Source: Sva-07 sp963743825 (lineage in GTDB: Bacteria > Actinomycetota > Acidimicrobiia > Acidimicrobiales > Ilumatobacteraceae). Taken from it: a stretch of 64,000 nt of DNA. How positions within the stretch are numbered: position 1 is the first letter of the stretch; every line of letters starts with the position of its first letter. The DNA lies in NCBI GenBank assembly GCA_963743825.1, contig CAVURC010000004.1, positions 1-64,000 on the forward strand, read 5' to 3'. Positions 44,319 to 53,739 of the stretch are shown piece after piece. Both the position numbers and the translations under genes were made by a program. The notes beneath the pieces are model-generated. The model did not search any database, was not told the origin of the DNA, and was given only the letters and a program-made list of their open reading frames with translations.

Positions 44319-45296
44319 TCAGGTATCGAGATTCGAGGCGGCGTTGAGGCGTTGGAGTGCGCTGTCGACGTAGGCGTGCTGTTCGGTGCGCATGGTGTCG
44401 GAGGTGATGTCGGGCCGGCCGTGGGCCGCCATGTCGTTTGCCCACAGCGAGACCGCACCGGCTGGTCGGAGTGACACGACGAGTTCCCAGACGGCAAGCG
44501 TCGCGGTCGAGCGGCCGGTGACGGTCAAGTAGCGATCGGTGAACCGCTCCGCGATCTCGGCGCCGTAGGCCCAGCGCAGGTCGAGTCGGGTTGTTGCGAT
44601 GTCGGCCATCGGGTCGCCGAGTGCCGCGGACTCCCAGTCGATCACCGCGGCAATCGCATCGCCGTCCCAGATGATGTTGCCCGGGAAGTAGTCGGCGTGG
44701 AGAAGGCACAGTTCGGTTGCAGGCGGTGGCCAGTGCTCGTCGAGGTGGTGGCGGACGAGGTCCTCGCGCAGTGAGGGGTCCGGCTCGCGGCGGATCAGAT
44801 CGGTGATCACCCACCCCTGCATCCGGTCGGCGTGGAGCGGCAGGGCGGGGAGGGACGCACTCGTCACATCGAGATCGTGGACGGCCGCCAGGACATCGGC
44901 CATCTGAATGGCCATCCCGACCGGATCGTCGGTCGTGAAGCGGGTGGTTCCTCGCACGAAGTCGAGAACGACAAACGCCTGCGGAAGGATGCGGCCCGAG
45001 TCGTCGAACCCGCGCGGCCGGGCTACCGGGATGCCGTGCGCGGCGAGGTGGCCGAGCAGCTCGAACTCGACACCGAAGGGCAGCGTGTGCCGTTCAGCGT
45101 CGGGTCGTCGCCCACGACGAATCACGAACAGATGCCGGCTGCCATCGGGTCGTTCCACCTCGACAGTGGTCATCCACGACGACAGCCCACCTGGGAGCCC
45201 CGATGTTGCCACGACCGTCGACAGCGGTTCGATTCTGGCGACGATCGCTGCAATCGCCTCAGCGGGGATGAACTCCACGCCACCAGTGTGACTCAT
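44319..45296 (-). CDS. Aminoglycoside phosphotransferase (APH)-family kinase
   Basis: 325 residues from ATG 45296. The APH/choline-kinase fold shows RHLFVIRRGRRPD (ATP-side Lys/Arg strand), VLDFVRGTTRFTTDDP hinge, catalytic loop LCLLHADYFPGNIIWDGD (HxDxxxxN) and AVIDWESAALGDPMAD with the metal-binding Asp. Such kinases inactivate aminoglycosides or macrolides, or phosphorylate acyl-CoA dehydrogenase-linked substrates. It sits among other small P-loop enzymes, fitting a resistance-type cluster. Confidence 0.9.
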   Translation of the reverse strand: MSHTGGVEFIPAEAIAAIVARIEPLSTVVATSGLPGGLSSWMTTVEVERPDGSRHLFVIRRGRRPDAERHTLPFGVEFELLGHLAAHGIPVARPRGFDDSGRILPQAFVVLDFVRGTTRFTTDDPVGMAIQMADVLAAVHDLDVTSASLPALPLHADRMQGWVITDLIRREPDPSLREDLVRHHLDEHWPPPATELCLLHADYFPGNIIWDGDAIAAVIDWESAALGDPMADIATTRLDLRWAYGAEIAERFTDRYLTVTGRSTATLAVWELVVSLRPAGAVSLWANDMAAHGRPDITSDTMRTEQHAYVDSALQRLNAASNLDT

Positions 45297-45369
45297 TCTC
45301 GAGACGACACGCGGAGACAGCGACGGTCGACCTTCCGAAGATCGGTTCGCCGCTGGACGACGCAAGGGT

Positions 45370-45939
45370 TCATCGGTCGACCTCGTCGACGGTTGCTTGG
45401 TCGGTGTCCAAACCGCCCATGAAGTCGCTGACTTCCCGCCTGGATCTGAGTACGTGGACGGCCAAGTCCTGCCCGTACTGCGAGATGACTTCACGTTCGC
45501 GTTCGGGTTCCACGTCGCGCTTGCGCCAGATTCGACCGGCCAGGCGCCACTCATCGCGCAACCGGGCCCAGACCGAGTAGTCGCAACCTTCAGGCAATTC
45601 GCCCGGCATCCGAAACCCACGCCGGAGCGCGCGCCCTGAACAGAGCCACCACGGCATGTCGAGGACCACGAGGGTGTCCGCGAGTTGGATCCGGAGATCG
45701 AGCGTCTCGTGGTAGTTGCCCTCGGCGATCCACGCGTCACCAGCGAGCACGACGCGCTGCTTGTCGCGCCACTCGGTCTCCGACGGTCCGACCCAGCCGG
45801 GATTCCAGAAGGCGAGGTCGAGGTGGATGACCGGCAAACCGGTCCTGACCGCGAGTGCGACGGCAAACGTGCTCTTTCCCGACCCGGCGAGGCCGGTGAC
45901 GACGATGCGGCGTCCGATCGCCAACCGGGATTCGCCCAT
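45370..45939 (-). CDS. P-loop kinase (adenylate-kinase-like/FlaR type)
   Basis: 189 residues from ATG 45939. Walker A GLAGSGKST is followed by VIHLDLAFWNPGW, the pattern of 'DNA topology modulation protein FlaR' and related adenylate-kinase-like ATPases; WIAEGNYHETLDLRIQLADT and the lid VVLDMPWWLCSGRALRR complete it. True function is uncertain for this family. It lies upstream of the APH gene on the same strand, with 73 bases between. Confidence 0.83.
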   Translation of the reverse strand: MGESRLAIGRRIVVTGLAGSGKSTFAVALAVRTGLPVIHLDLAFWNPGWVGPSETEWRDKQRVVLAGDAWIAEGNYHETLDLRIQLADTLVVLDMPWWLCSGRALRRGFRMPGELPEGCDYSVWARLRDEWRLAGRIWRKRDVEPEREREVISQYGQDLAVHVLRSRREVSDFMGGLDTDQATVDEVDR

Positions 45940-46089
45940 AGGCGCCAGTGTCCCTCGCCGGCCTGTCGCCGCCAGCACGGATATCGCCGTCGCTCACACT
46001 CACCGCGCAACGCAGACAACCCACTCGAACGGACCTGGCCCTGCAGGCGAAGCCTTGCTGCCCGTGAGCGAGCGCTCTACGTTTGCCCG

Positions 46090-46797
46090 GTGCCAGTTCT
46101 CGAGCCCGTCCCGGAGGATTGGGGGTCGGCGCTCGCCGTGGTCGCCCACCCCGACGACATGGAGTACGGAGCGGCAGCCGCAGTCGCCAGATGGTCCGGA
46201 CAGGGCAAGCGGATCACGTATGTGTTGGTGACCGATGGCGAGGCGGGCATCTCCACGATGGAACCCGCCGAGGTCGGTCCAGTGCGACGGGCCGAACAAG
46301 TTGCCGCCTGCCGGGCCGTGGGTGTCGAGAATGTGGAGTTTCTGGGGTTGCCTGATGGACTTGTCGATGAGGGCATCGGACTGCGTCACACACTGTGCGA
46401 AGTGATCCGCCGCCACCGACCCGACGTCGTGCTGTCGATCAACTTCCGCGATTCATGGGGTGGCCCCAGCTGGAACCACCCTGATCACCGCGCCGTTGGT
46501 CGAGCACTGCTCGATGCGGTGCGCGACGCCGGCAATCCCTGGGTCTTCCGTGATGCCGGTGACATGTGGAACGGCGTGCAATTCGTCGCCTTTTCCGGCA
46601 GCCCCGAAGCGACGCACGCTGTCGATGTCACCGAGACGTTCGATGCGGGAGTCGAATCGCTGTCGTGTCACGAGGTCTATCTCGCCAATCTCGGAGGCGA
46701 CATGGCCTCACCTGACGCATTCCTACGCCCTGCCGCGACCTCGATCGGAAAGGACCTGGGCGTCAGCCTCGCGGCGTCGTTCGAGATCATCCACTGA
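46090..46797 (+). CDS. PIG-L/LmbE-family deacetylase, copy 2
   Basis: 235 residues from GTG 46090, identical in protein sequence to the gene at 19014-19721. The zinc motif AHPDDMEYG and WNHPDHRAVG are preserved. The two genes differ at nine bases of 708, all silent. Similarity starts about 18 bases before the start codon, within GCGCTCTA, which at the first locus is the end of the glycosyltransferase gene, and stops a few bases after the stop codon. Here no glycosyltransferase precedes it. This suggests the copy came from a glycosyltransferase-LmbE context. Confidence 0.9.
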   Translation: MPVLEPVPEDWGSALAVVAHPDDMEYGAAAAVARWSGQGKRITYVLVTDGEAGISTMEPAEVGPVRRAEQVAACRAVGVENVEFLGLPDGLVDEGIGLRHTLCEVIRRHRPDVVLSINFRDSWGGPSWNHPDHRAVGRALLDAVRDAGNPWVFRDAGDMWNGVQFVAFSGSPEATHAVDVTETFDAGVESLSCHEVYLANLGGDMASPDAFLRPAATSIGKDLGVSLAASFEIIH

Positions 46798-46860
46798 CCC
46801 GTTCTGTTGCGCGAGTCATGGCTGATTCATCGTGATTGTGCGTGGGGAAGTGTGCGGACG

Positions 46861-47517
46861 TCAGAGGACGTGGTCGAAGCGGTCGGGAGGCATGATCAGT
46901 CCGAAGTAGTGGTCCTCGGCGGCCGACCAACGTGCTTCCCAGTCGGTCCGATAATGGTCGCCCTCGCGCAGTAGGAGCTGACGTCGACGTTGCTCCGGTG
47001 GAGTGTCGAGCAGGATCCGAATGTCAAGGACGTCGTGCAGCTCAGGTCGAGCGCTGTAGGCGCCTTCGAGGATGACGATGTCGGCCGACGTCATCGACAT
47101 CGGTGTCGATCGCAGTGGGACGCGATCAGAGTTCCAGTCGGGTGCCTCCCAGTCGAACGGGTACCAGCTGGCGTTCCCGCGCAGGCGAAGATCGTCGAGG
47201 ACTTGGTGCTGGCGGCGCCAGTCGATCACGTGGTCCGCTTTCTCCGCCGGCGACCGTTCGTCCCAACACTCCGCGGTGCCTCCGGCGTAGAAGTCGTCGC
47301 CTTCGATCACCGTCACGGTGATGCCTTGGGATCTGCATTCGTCTGCGAGGACAGCTGCGAGGGTCGACTTCCCAGCGCCGCTTCGGCCATCGAGTGCGAC
47401 GAAGACCGAACGTCGCAGTGATGTGTGACGAGCGGTCAGAGCATCCACAAGCGGCTGTGCGATCTGTGCCCGAGTGGGGAGCCGGGCCCCGGGGGGATCA
47501 TCCGGTGCATCGGTCAT
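46861..47517 (-). CDS. Uridine kinase-like P-loop protein
   Basis: 218 residues. Walker A GRSGAGKST, then TVTVIEGDDFYAGGTAECWD, WYPFDWEAPDW and ADIVILEGAYSARPELHDVL match the uridine kinase/phosphoribulokinase-like group common in actinobacteria. It probably phosphorylates a nucleoside or small sugar; the substrate is unproven. It is divergent from the YdeI-like gene. Confidence 0.88.
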   Translation of the reverse strand: MTDAPDDPPGARLPTRAQIAQPLVDALTARHTSLRRSVFVALDGRSGAGKSTLAAVLADECRSQGITVTVIEGDDFYAGGTAECWDERSPAEKADHVIDWRRQHQVLDDLRLRGNASWYPFDWEAPDWNSDRVPLRSTPMSMTSADIVILEGAYSARPELHDVLDIRILLDTPPEQRRRQLLLREGDHYRTDWEARWSAAEDHYFGLIMPPDRFDHVL

Positions 47518-47581
47518 CGACGCAGTCTGCCCGGAACGCCGGCGGGCATTTCTCGTGATTTGTCTTCTACTCTCGGTGGCG

Positions 47582-48196
47582 ATGGGTTCGATACCGCCTT
47601 CATCGTCAGCTCATCCAGCGACGTGGAAATTCGGCTACCCGATCTACCACGCCGAATCCCGTGCACAGTGGCGCTCCTGGCTCGACGCGAATCACGACGC
47701 CGCTCCGGGCGTCTGGCTGTGCTCATGGAGGGCGGTCACCGGCAGACCGACGTGCCCGTACCCCGACGTAGTCGAAGAGGCGATCTGCTTCGGGTGGATC
47801 GACTCGACTGCGAGCCGCCTCGACGATGACAGAGGATTGCAGCTCCTCACACCACGCAAACCGAGGAGCACCTGGACTCGACTGAACCGTCAACGAGTGG
47901 CGGACATGGAAGCAGCCGGACTGATGACCGACGCCGGACGTCGCGCCGTCGATGTTGCGACAGGCAACGGCTGGTGGACGATCCTCGATCCCGTGGAGGA
48001 TCTCCTGGAACCCGACGACCTCGCCGCAGCACTCGACGCCAACCCGTTGGCACGGCTCGCATGGGACACGTTCCCCCCGAGCGCCCGCAAGGCGATGCTG
48101 TGGTGGGTGATCAGCGCAGCCAAGCAAGACACAAGAGCGCGCAGGATCGAGACGATCGTGGCCAAAGCCGCGAAAGCCGAGCGTGCTCGAGGGTGA
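47582..48196 (+). CDS. YdeI/OmpD-associated family protein
   Basis: 204 residues from ATG 47582. ESRAQWRSWLDANHDAAPGV, then DVVEEAICFGWIDSTASRLD, LLTPRKPRSTWTRLNRQRVA and the C-terminal TRARRIETIVAKAAKAERA are the family pattern (bacteriocin-protection/YdeI-like). The biochemical role is not established; some members are linked to antimicrobial peptide resistance. It is convergent with the second two-component system, with only seven bases between stops. Confidence 0.88.
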   Translation: MGSIPPSSSAHPATWKFGYPIYHAESRAQWRSWLDANHDAAPGVWLCSWRAVTGRPTCPYPDVVEEAICFGWIDSTASRLDDDRGLQLLTPRKPRSTWTRLNRQRVADMEAAGLMTDAGRRAVDVATGNGWWTILDPVEDLLEPDDLAAALDANPLARLAWDTFPPSARKAMLWWVISAAKQDTRARRIETIVAKAAKAERARG

Positions 48197-48203
48197 GAGA
48201 GTC

Positions 48204-48869
48204 TCAGTTGGTCGGCATTCGATCTGTCTCGTAGGCCCACATCGCCAGCTCGACGCGGTTGCGAGCGCCGAGTTTGCTCATGAGGCTGGCGAGGTGGGTC
48301 TTCACGGTGCTGAGGCTGATATGGAGGTCATCGGCGATCTCTGCGTTGGTGCGGCCGCGGGCGACGGTGACGAGCACCTCTTCCTCGCGCTCGGTGAGCG
48401 GGTCGATCGGCTGCGCCGCCTGCTCCCTGGTGGACGCGCCGAGTTCCGAGAATGCAGACAGCAGCCGAGCCGTGACGCTCGGAGCGATGAGCGCGTCGCC
48501 GGCAGCGGCGGAGCGCACCGCCTGAGCGAGTAGCTCGGGACCGGCGTCCTTGAGGAGGAATCCGCGGGCTCCCGCCTTGAGCGCACCGTGGACGTATTCG
48601 TCCATGTCGAACGTGGTGATGACGACGACGGCCAGTGGGTCTGCGACGTCTGGTCCCGCGAGTCGGCGGGTGACCTCGATTCCGTCGTACTCGGGCATCC
48701 GGATGTCGAAGAGGCACACGTCGGGGCGCAAACTGCGAGCGAGCTCGAGGGCGTCGCGTCCGTCGACTGCCTCGCCGACGACCTCGATGTCGGGCTGGGC
48801 GTCGAGGATCATGCGCAGTCCGGTGCGCACGATGTCCTGGTCGTCGGCGATCAGGACCCGGATGGTCAT
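48204..48869 (-). CDS. NarL/LiaR-family response regulator
   Basis: 221 residues. Receiver ADDQ near 8-11, Asp55 (CLFDIRMPEYD), FLLKDAGP with Lys, and LuxR-type HTH LTEREEEVLVTVARGRTNAE with LHISLSTVKTHLASLMSKLG. ATGA overlap with the kinase gene. It is a paralogue of the 34406-35077 regulator and in the same arrangement with respect to an ABC transporter. Confidence 0.95.
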   Translation of the reverse strand: MTIRVLIADDQDIVRTGLRMILDAQPDIEVVGEAVDGRDALELARSLRPDVCLFDIRMPEYDGIEVTRRLAGPDVADPLAVVVITTFDMDEYVHGALKAGARGFLLKDAGPELLAQAVRSAAAGDALIAPSVTARLLSAFSELGASTREQAAQPIDPLTEREEEVLVTVARGRTNAEIADDLHISLSTVKTHLASLMSKLGARNRVELAMWAYETDRMPTN

Positions 48870-50014
48870 GTGGTCGCCGCTTGACGGGGCAATGTGGCCT
48901 CGACGGTCCAGCCGCCGCTGGCGCTCGGGCCGGCGTCGAATGTGCCGCCGAGGAGCTTGGCCCGCTCGGCCATGCCGATGAGCCCGAAGCCCGATGCGGA
49001 GGGCGTCGATGCGCCGCCGCCCTCTCCGTCGTCGACGACCGTGAGCCGGACGAGGTCCTCGCCGCCATCGACACGCACCTGTACCTCCGACGCTCGTCGA
49101 GCGTGACGGAGGGCGTTGGTGACCGCTTCCTGTGCGAGGCGAAAGCAGGCGGCGTCGACCGACGGACGGAGTTCATCGACCTCGCCGGCGATCGTCACGC
49201 TCACTCGGGGTCCCGATCCCTCGCCCAGACGCTCGAGCCGGCGCAGGTCGCGCACGCCTTGCTGCGGCCGGAGATCGGCTTGATCGCCTCGGCGCAGCGA
49301 GCCGACCATCGATCGCATCTCCTCGAGCGCGCGGCTCGCCTCTTCCTCGATCACCCACAGCGCCTCGACCGCAGCCTCGGGTCGGGTGGCAGCAACGACT
49401 CGACCGGCCTGGGCCTGAACGGCGATGGCGGAGACGTGGTGGGCGACGGTGTCGTGGAGCTCGCGCGCCAGCTCCTCTCGCTCACGCGACCGCACACCGG
49501 CGATCTCCTCGGTTCGCAGCTCGCTCGCGTATCGAACGGCGAACCCGATGGCGCAGGCGAGCAGGAGCACGGCGGCACCGCCGACGGTGTCGCCGACCGG
49601 ATCGCCGGCAACTGCAGTGAGGATGACCGGGACCGACATGAAGAGGAGACCGGCGCCGACCTCCCGTCCCGAAGCCCAACGCGCGAGTGCGTACGGAAGC
49701 AGGAGCAGGAAGAGCGCGGTGTTGAGCCCTTCCCATTCCACGCCTCGCACGAGCGACACCACTTCGACGGCACTCATCGTCCCGAACGCAAGCGCGACCA
49801 CCAACAGCGGATGAACGCGGCGCCACGGCAACAGGCACGCGACGCCAACGGTCACGACCAGCGAGGCGCCGCTCCACACCAGTTCCCTCGCGAACGTCTC
49901 GATCGTTGCTGCCGCCACCGCGACCGCCACGAGGAACCAGTCGCGCCGACCCGGTCCGGGCGGATCTGCCGCCCGTGGTTCCGACCAGTACGGACGGCTC
50001 GTGTCCAAGACCAC
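48866..50014 (-). CDS. HisKA_3 sensor histidine kinase
   Basis: 382 residues. Four or five TM segments (about 25-150) with short loops are followed by the dimerisation box REELARELHDTVAHHVSAIA with the phospho-His, RLAQEAVTNALRHARR (N box), VVDDGEGGG and GFGLIGMAERAKLLGG. An intramembrane-sensing kinase paired with the regulator downstream. It is divergent from the ABC transporter at 50175. Confidence 0.94.
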   Translation of the reverse strand: MVLDTSRPYWSEPRAADPPGPGRRDWFLVAVAVAAATIETFARELVWSGASLVVTVGVACLLPWRRVHPLLVVALAFGTMSAVEVVSLVRGVEWEGLNTALFLLLLPYALARWASGREVGAGLLFMSVPVILTAVAGDPVGDTVGGAAVLLLACAIGFAVRYASELRTEEIAGVRSREREELARELHDTVAHHVSAIAVQAQAGRVVAATRPEAAVEALWVIEEEASRALEEMRSMVGSLRRGDQADLRPQQGVRDLRRLERLGEGSGPRVSVTIAGEVDELRPSVDAACFRLAQEAVTNALRHARRASEVQVRVDGGEDLVRLTVVDDGEGGGASTPSASGFGLIGMAERAKLLGGTFDAGPSASGGWTVEATLPRQAATT

Positions 50015-50174
50015 GGGGGCAAGCGTACGGAATCCGAGCGTCGAGCGGATCGGCCGAAAGAACGATCCAGGACCGGCCGATCAGACGGTGCGCAAGTGGC
50101 CGGATTCCTGATGTGCCGCCGGCGCAGGATCCGGAGGATGGGTGCAACAACGAACAGGAATGGACATTCACATC

Positions 50175-51071
50175 ATGATCACCGTCTCAGGACTCACGAA
50201 GCACTACGGCGACCGCATCGCCGTCCACGAGATGAGCTTCGATGTCGCGGCCGGACGAGTCACGGGATTCGTCGGCCCGAACGGCGCCGGCAAATCGACG
50301 ACGATGCGGATGATGGTCGGGCTCACGCGTCCCGACCACGGCGACGTCCGCTATCACGGCGTTCCGTACACGCGACTTCTGCGGCCCGCACGCATCGTCG
50401 GCTCGGTGCTCGATGCACGCTGCATGCACCCCGGCCGGACAGCCAGGAACCATCTCCGGGCGACCGCAGCGCTCAGCGCGATTCCCGCGGATCGAATCGA
50501 CGAGGTCCTCCGCGAGGTCGGACTCGAGAGCGCGGCGGACCAACGCGCCGGCAGCTTCTCGCTCGGCATGCGCCAACGCCTCGCCCTCGCCGGCGCCCTG
50601 CTGGGAGAGCCCGAGGTGCTGTTGCTCGACGAACCGTCCAACGGCCTCGACCCCGATGGCATTCGCTGGTTGCGGAACTCCCTGAGCGCCTTCGCGGCAC
50701 GGGGCGGCACGGTCTTCGTGTCGAGTCACCTGATCGGTGAACTCGAGATGTTCGCCGACGACCTCATCGTCGTCGGCGGGGGAAAGCTCCTCGCCGCTGA
50801 ATCCGTTTCCAGCACGCTCGCCCGTGGGCGTTCGACCGTCGTCGTCCGGACACCCCAGGCGGCCGAGCTCGCCGGCCTCCTGCATCGCAGCGACATCGAG
50901 TTCGACATGTCCGACGACCGACTGTCGATTCACGGCGCGACCACGGCGACGGTGTCCCAGCTCGCCTTCGATCATCAGATTCGGGTCGTCGAGATCACCG
51001 AGACCTCGCGATCCCTCGAAGAGATCCTGCTCGAGATGACGAGCTCCGTCACCGAGTTCGCCTCGGTCTGA
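50175..51071 (+). CDS. ABC-2-type transporter ATPase
   Basis: 298 residues from ATG 50175. Walker A GPNGAGKST, SFSLGMRQRLALAGALLGEP (signature SLGMRQR), Walker B VLLLDEP with SNGLDPDG, and H-loop VSSHLIGELE. The 80-residue C-terminal extension is common in DrrA/BcrA-type exporters. It belongs with the permease that follows and is probably controlled by the divergent LiaRS-like pair. Confidence 0.94.
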   Translation: MITVSGLTKHYGDRIAVHEMSFDVAAGRVTGFVGPNGAGKSTTMRMMVGLTRPDHGDVRYHGVPYTRLLRPARIVGSVLDARCMHPGRTARNHLRATAALSAIPADRIDEVLREVGLESAADQRAGSFSLGMRQRLALAGALLGEPEVLLLDEPSNGLDPDGIRWLRNSLSAFAARGGTVFVSSHLIGELEMFADDLIVVGGGKLLAAESVSSTLARGRSTVVVRTPQAAELAGLLHRSDIEFDMSDDRLSIHGATTATVSQLAFDHQIRVVEITETSRSLEEILLEMTSSVTEFASV

Positions 51072-51147
51072 ACCGCCGAGCGCATCTCACCCACCGCATC
51101 CATCCGCCGCGACCCATGTCACTGCCACGACGAAGGAACCCATCTCC

Positions 51148-52000
51148 ATGACCATCACCACCCACCCCACTGCGTCGGCCTCGGTCGCGCAGACATCGCC
51201 CACCGTCCGAGTCCTCCAGCGGTCTCGTCGTGACGACGCCGCCTCGATCCCGACCGCGCTGCACAGCGAATGGATCAAGGTGTCGTCGCTTCGCTCGAAC
51301 GTGACGATCCTCGCACTGACCCCTGTCATCGGCGTCGCGCTGTCGTGGATCATGGCCACCTTCGTCAAGATCGATCCGGACACGGATCTCCCGTTCACGG
51401 TCGGTGTGACATTCATCTTCTCGACGTGGCTCACCACCGTCCTCGCTGCGATCATGGGCACGCTGATGTTCACCTCCGAGGCTCAGCACGGAACCATGGC
51501 GACCGCAGTTGCGGCGCAACCCGCCCGATGGGTGACCGTCGCGTCCAAGACGACCGTCGCGGCGAGCTTCGGACTGGCGATGGGGATCCTCGGGATGATC
51601 GGTGGTCTCAGTGGAGCCATCCTGGGCGGACTTCCGAAGGGCGACACGTCGGCGATGGCATCGACCGCGCTGTGGGGGCTCGTGCTCACCACGCTCGCTC
51701 CGGTACTCGGCCTCGGTGTCGGCATGATCCTGCGCCACAGTGCCGCTGCGGTCTCGATCCTGCTCGTCTGGCCGTTCGTGCTGGAGAACATCGCCCGCTC
51801 CCTCATTCCGGTGAGCACGTCCCGGTACCTGCCCTTCAGCGCGGCCACCAACATACTCGGCATCGCCTTCGGCAACGGACACACCCGAGTCAATCGCTGC
51901 TGCCCTGACCCCGTTCCAGAATGCGGTGCTCTTCGGTGGCTACGCGTTCGCCCTCCTCGCGATCGGTACCACCCTCTTCTACCGACGCGACACGGACTGA
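51148..52000 (+). pseudogene. ABC-2-type transporter permease, +1 frameshift near the C-terminus
   Basis: About 283 residues after repair. The first frame reads SEWIKVSSLRSNVTILALTP and six TM helices to ATNILGIAFGNG. One surplus base near 51874-51878 moves the natural ending, TPESIAAALTPFQNAVLFGG and LFYRRDTD, into the next frame, stopping at 52000. The uncorrected reading would continue into unrelated DNA to 52314. Partner of the ATPase upstream. The 285 bases after it hold no gene I recognise. Confidence 0.85.
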
Positions 52001-52285
52001 GAACGCCGCGCCGAGCCACGAGTCACGGATCGTCTGGGTGTCGTTCACGGGCGTGCACACGCCAGCCGAGGGGGTCGGGTTGCCAACGGTGTGGACCGCA
52101 ACGAGAACCGCACCACTTTGCCAGGCGAGCGACAACTCGGAGTCGACCGACTTCCGGCAAGGGCGACTCGAGCAACGGCTCCAGCGACGACCAAGTAACC
52201 GCGACCGAAACTGGCTCAGCCGAGTTCCATGATCTGACCATGTGTGGCCAGCGTGGGCGCGACTCCTGCGGGCGTCCAATGATGG

Positions 52286-53078
52286 TCAGGTCGCGCGTTG
52301 CCCCCACGCGGTGACGAGTACCGGCGTGCCGATGATGGTGTCAGGATCCGACAGCACCTCGATGAAGTGCTCGATGTCCTCGGCGGAGATGCCCAGCGCA
52401 ACCAGACCATCGTGGACCTGACGAGCGTTCGCTGCGGTCACCTGCGCGAAACCTTCGCCTCCGATGTCGAACACGACGTGGCCGCTGGCACCGGTGTTCA
52501 CCAGACCGCGTCGGCGCAGATGCCGCCACGCGTCAGCAGCGAAGTCGCTCGCACCGCCGCGTTCGGCCAACAGTCCGTTGAATGCGGTTGCCATGCGAGC
52601 GATCAGTTCATGGTCGGGACCGCCACGGTCGGTCGTGCGGACCTCGCCGGTATCGAAGTCCTCCACCACCAACCAACCGCCGGGTGCCAACCGGGCGACC
52701 AGCTCGTCAAGGACGTCGAGACGGGCGGGGATGTGTTGCAGCACGAGCCGTTCGTGAATGAGATCCCACGGGCCTTCGGGTATCGGACCGGTCACCAGGT
52801 CGACCTCGCGGACCTCGAGCTGCGCACTGCCGTCGTGGCGGAACCATCGGGTGTCCAGATCGACGGCCACCACGTGCCCGTCGGGGCCGACACGATGAGC
52901 GAGCCATCGAGCGATGGAGCCACCACCGGTCCCGATCTCCAGACAGCGGGCCCCAGCGCGAGATGCCGACGCGTTCGAGATGGCCTGTCGAGATCGAATC
53001 CAGCGTTCGTTCCAGCCCGTCGAAGCGTGCCGCCGTTTCCGGGTGCACGTTGCTCATCAAGTACGGAGAATCCGACAT
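52286..53078 (-). pseudogene. SAM-dependent methyltransferase, +1 frameshift
   Basis: Two frames give one protein of about 263 residues. The start MSDSPYLMSNVHPETAARFD and TLDSISTGHLERVGI are in the first frame. Deleting one base near 52955-52962 continues as CLEIGTGGGSIARWLAHRVG (motif I) and HVVAVDLDTRWF, then the second frame reads LIHERLVLQHIPARLDVLDE and APGGWLVVEDFD. A complete class I methyltransferase apart from the shift. It is downstream of an SRPBCC gene on the same strand. Confidence 0.85.
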
Positions 53079-53164
53079 GGCAGCCCCCTTCGATGTCGAG
53101 GTCTACCACACGCCAACACCACCGGATCCCCGGCAAGACCGGCCCGCGCCGAGCGACCGCTCCG

Positions 53165-53671
53165 TCAGGATGGCTCGACGAGGCCGGCGAGTCCGTCGAG
53201 GTTCTTGCGCATGTTGGCGGCGTGCTCGGCGAGGCGGCGTTCGATGATGTCGTGTTCGCGGTCGGGCATTCGATCGATCGCGGGGCTGAGACCGCTGCGG
53301 CCCGGACCGATTTGGCACCACTGGGTGAGGCGTGTGCCGCCGTCGACCGGCTCGAGCGAGAACCTCCAGCGCGCCGCCGGGTCGGCGGGGTCGTTGACGA
53401 TCCAGCCGATGGCCCGCTCGGGCTCGTACTCGACGATCGTGCACTCCACCTGCCAGCTGCCGACGACGGGATGCTCGTTCGTCCCACGGAAACGGGCACC
53501 GAGCGCCGGCTCCGTCGCACCGTCGAGCCACTCAGCACCCTGGAATTCAGAGGAGAACCTGGCCGGCAGATTGATGTCGGCCACGTACACCCACAGGTCA
53601 CTCGGTGACGCTGCGATCACTCGTGACACCGCTGTGGTGGGTCCGTCTGCGTAGCGCAGTCGTTCGGTCAT
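53165..53671 (-). CDS. SRPBCC-family protein
   Basis: 168 residues. VSRVIAASPSDLWVYVADIN, LPARFSSEFQGAEWLDGATE, PALGARFRGTNEH and GTRLTQWCQIGPGRSGLSPA match polyketide-cyclase-like START-fold proteins that bind hydrophobic ligands. The function is unknown. It is divergent from the LLM oxidoreductase gene and upstream of the methyltransferase. Confidence 0.88.
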   Translation of the reverse strand: MTERLRYADGPTTAVSRVIAASPSDLWVYVADINLPARFSSEFQGAEWLDGATEPALGARFRGTNEHPVVGSWQVECTIVEYEPERAIGWIVNDPADPAARWRFSLEPVDGGTRLTQWCQIGPGRSGLSPAIDRMPDREHDIIERRLAEHAANMRKNLDGLAGLVEPS

Positions 53672-53739
53672 CGGTCCCTCACCTCCGGTAGTCCGGTCCG
53701 CTCACATGACGGTCGGAATCACCGCCTACTGTCGATCGT

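Noticed and set aside
51878..52314. Extended C-terminus of the ABC-2 permease
   Set aside because: The extension has no membrane or domain features; the natural C-terminus is in the next frame and stops at 52000.
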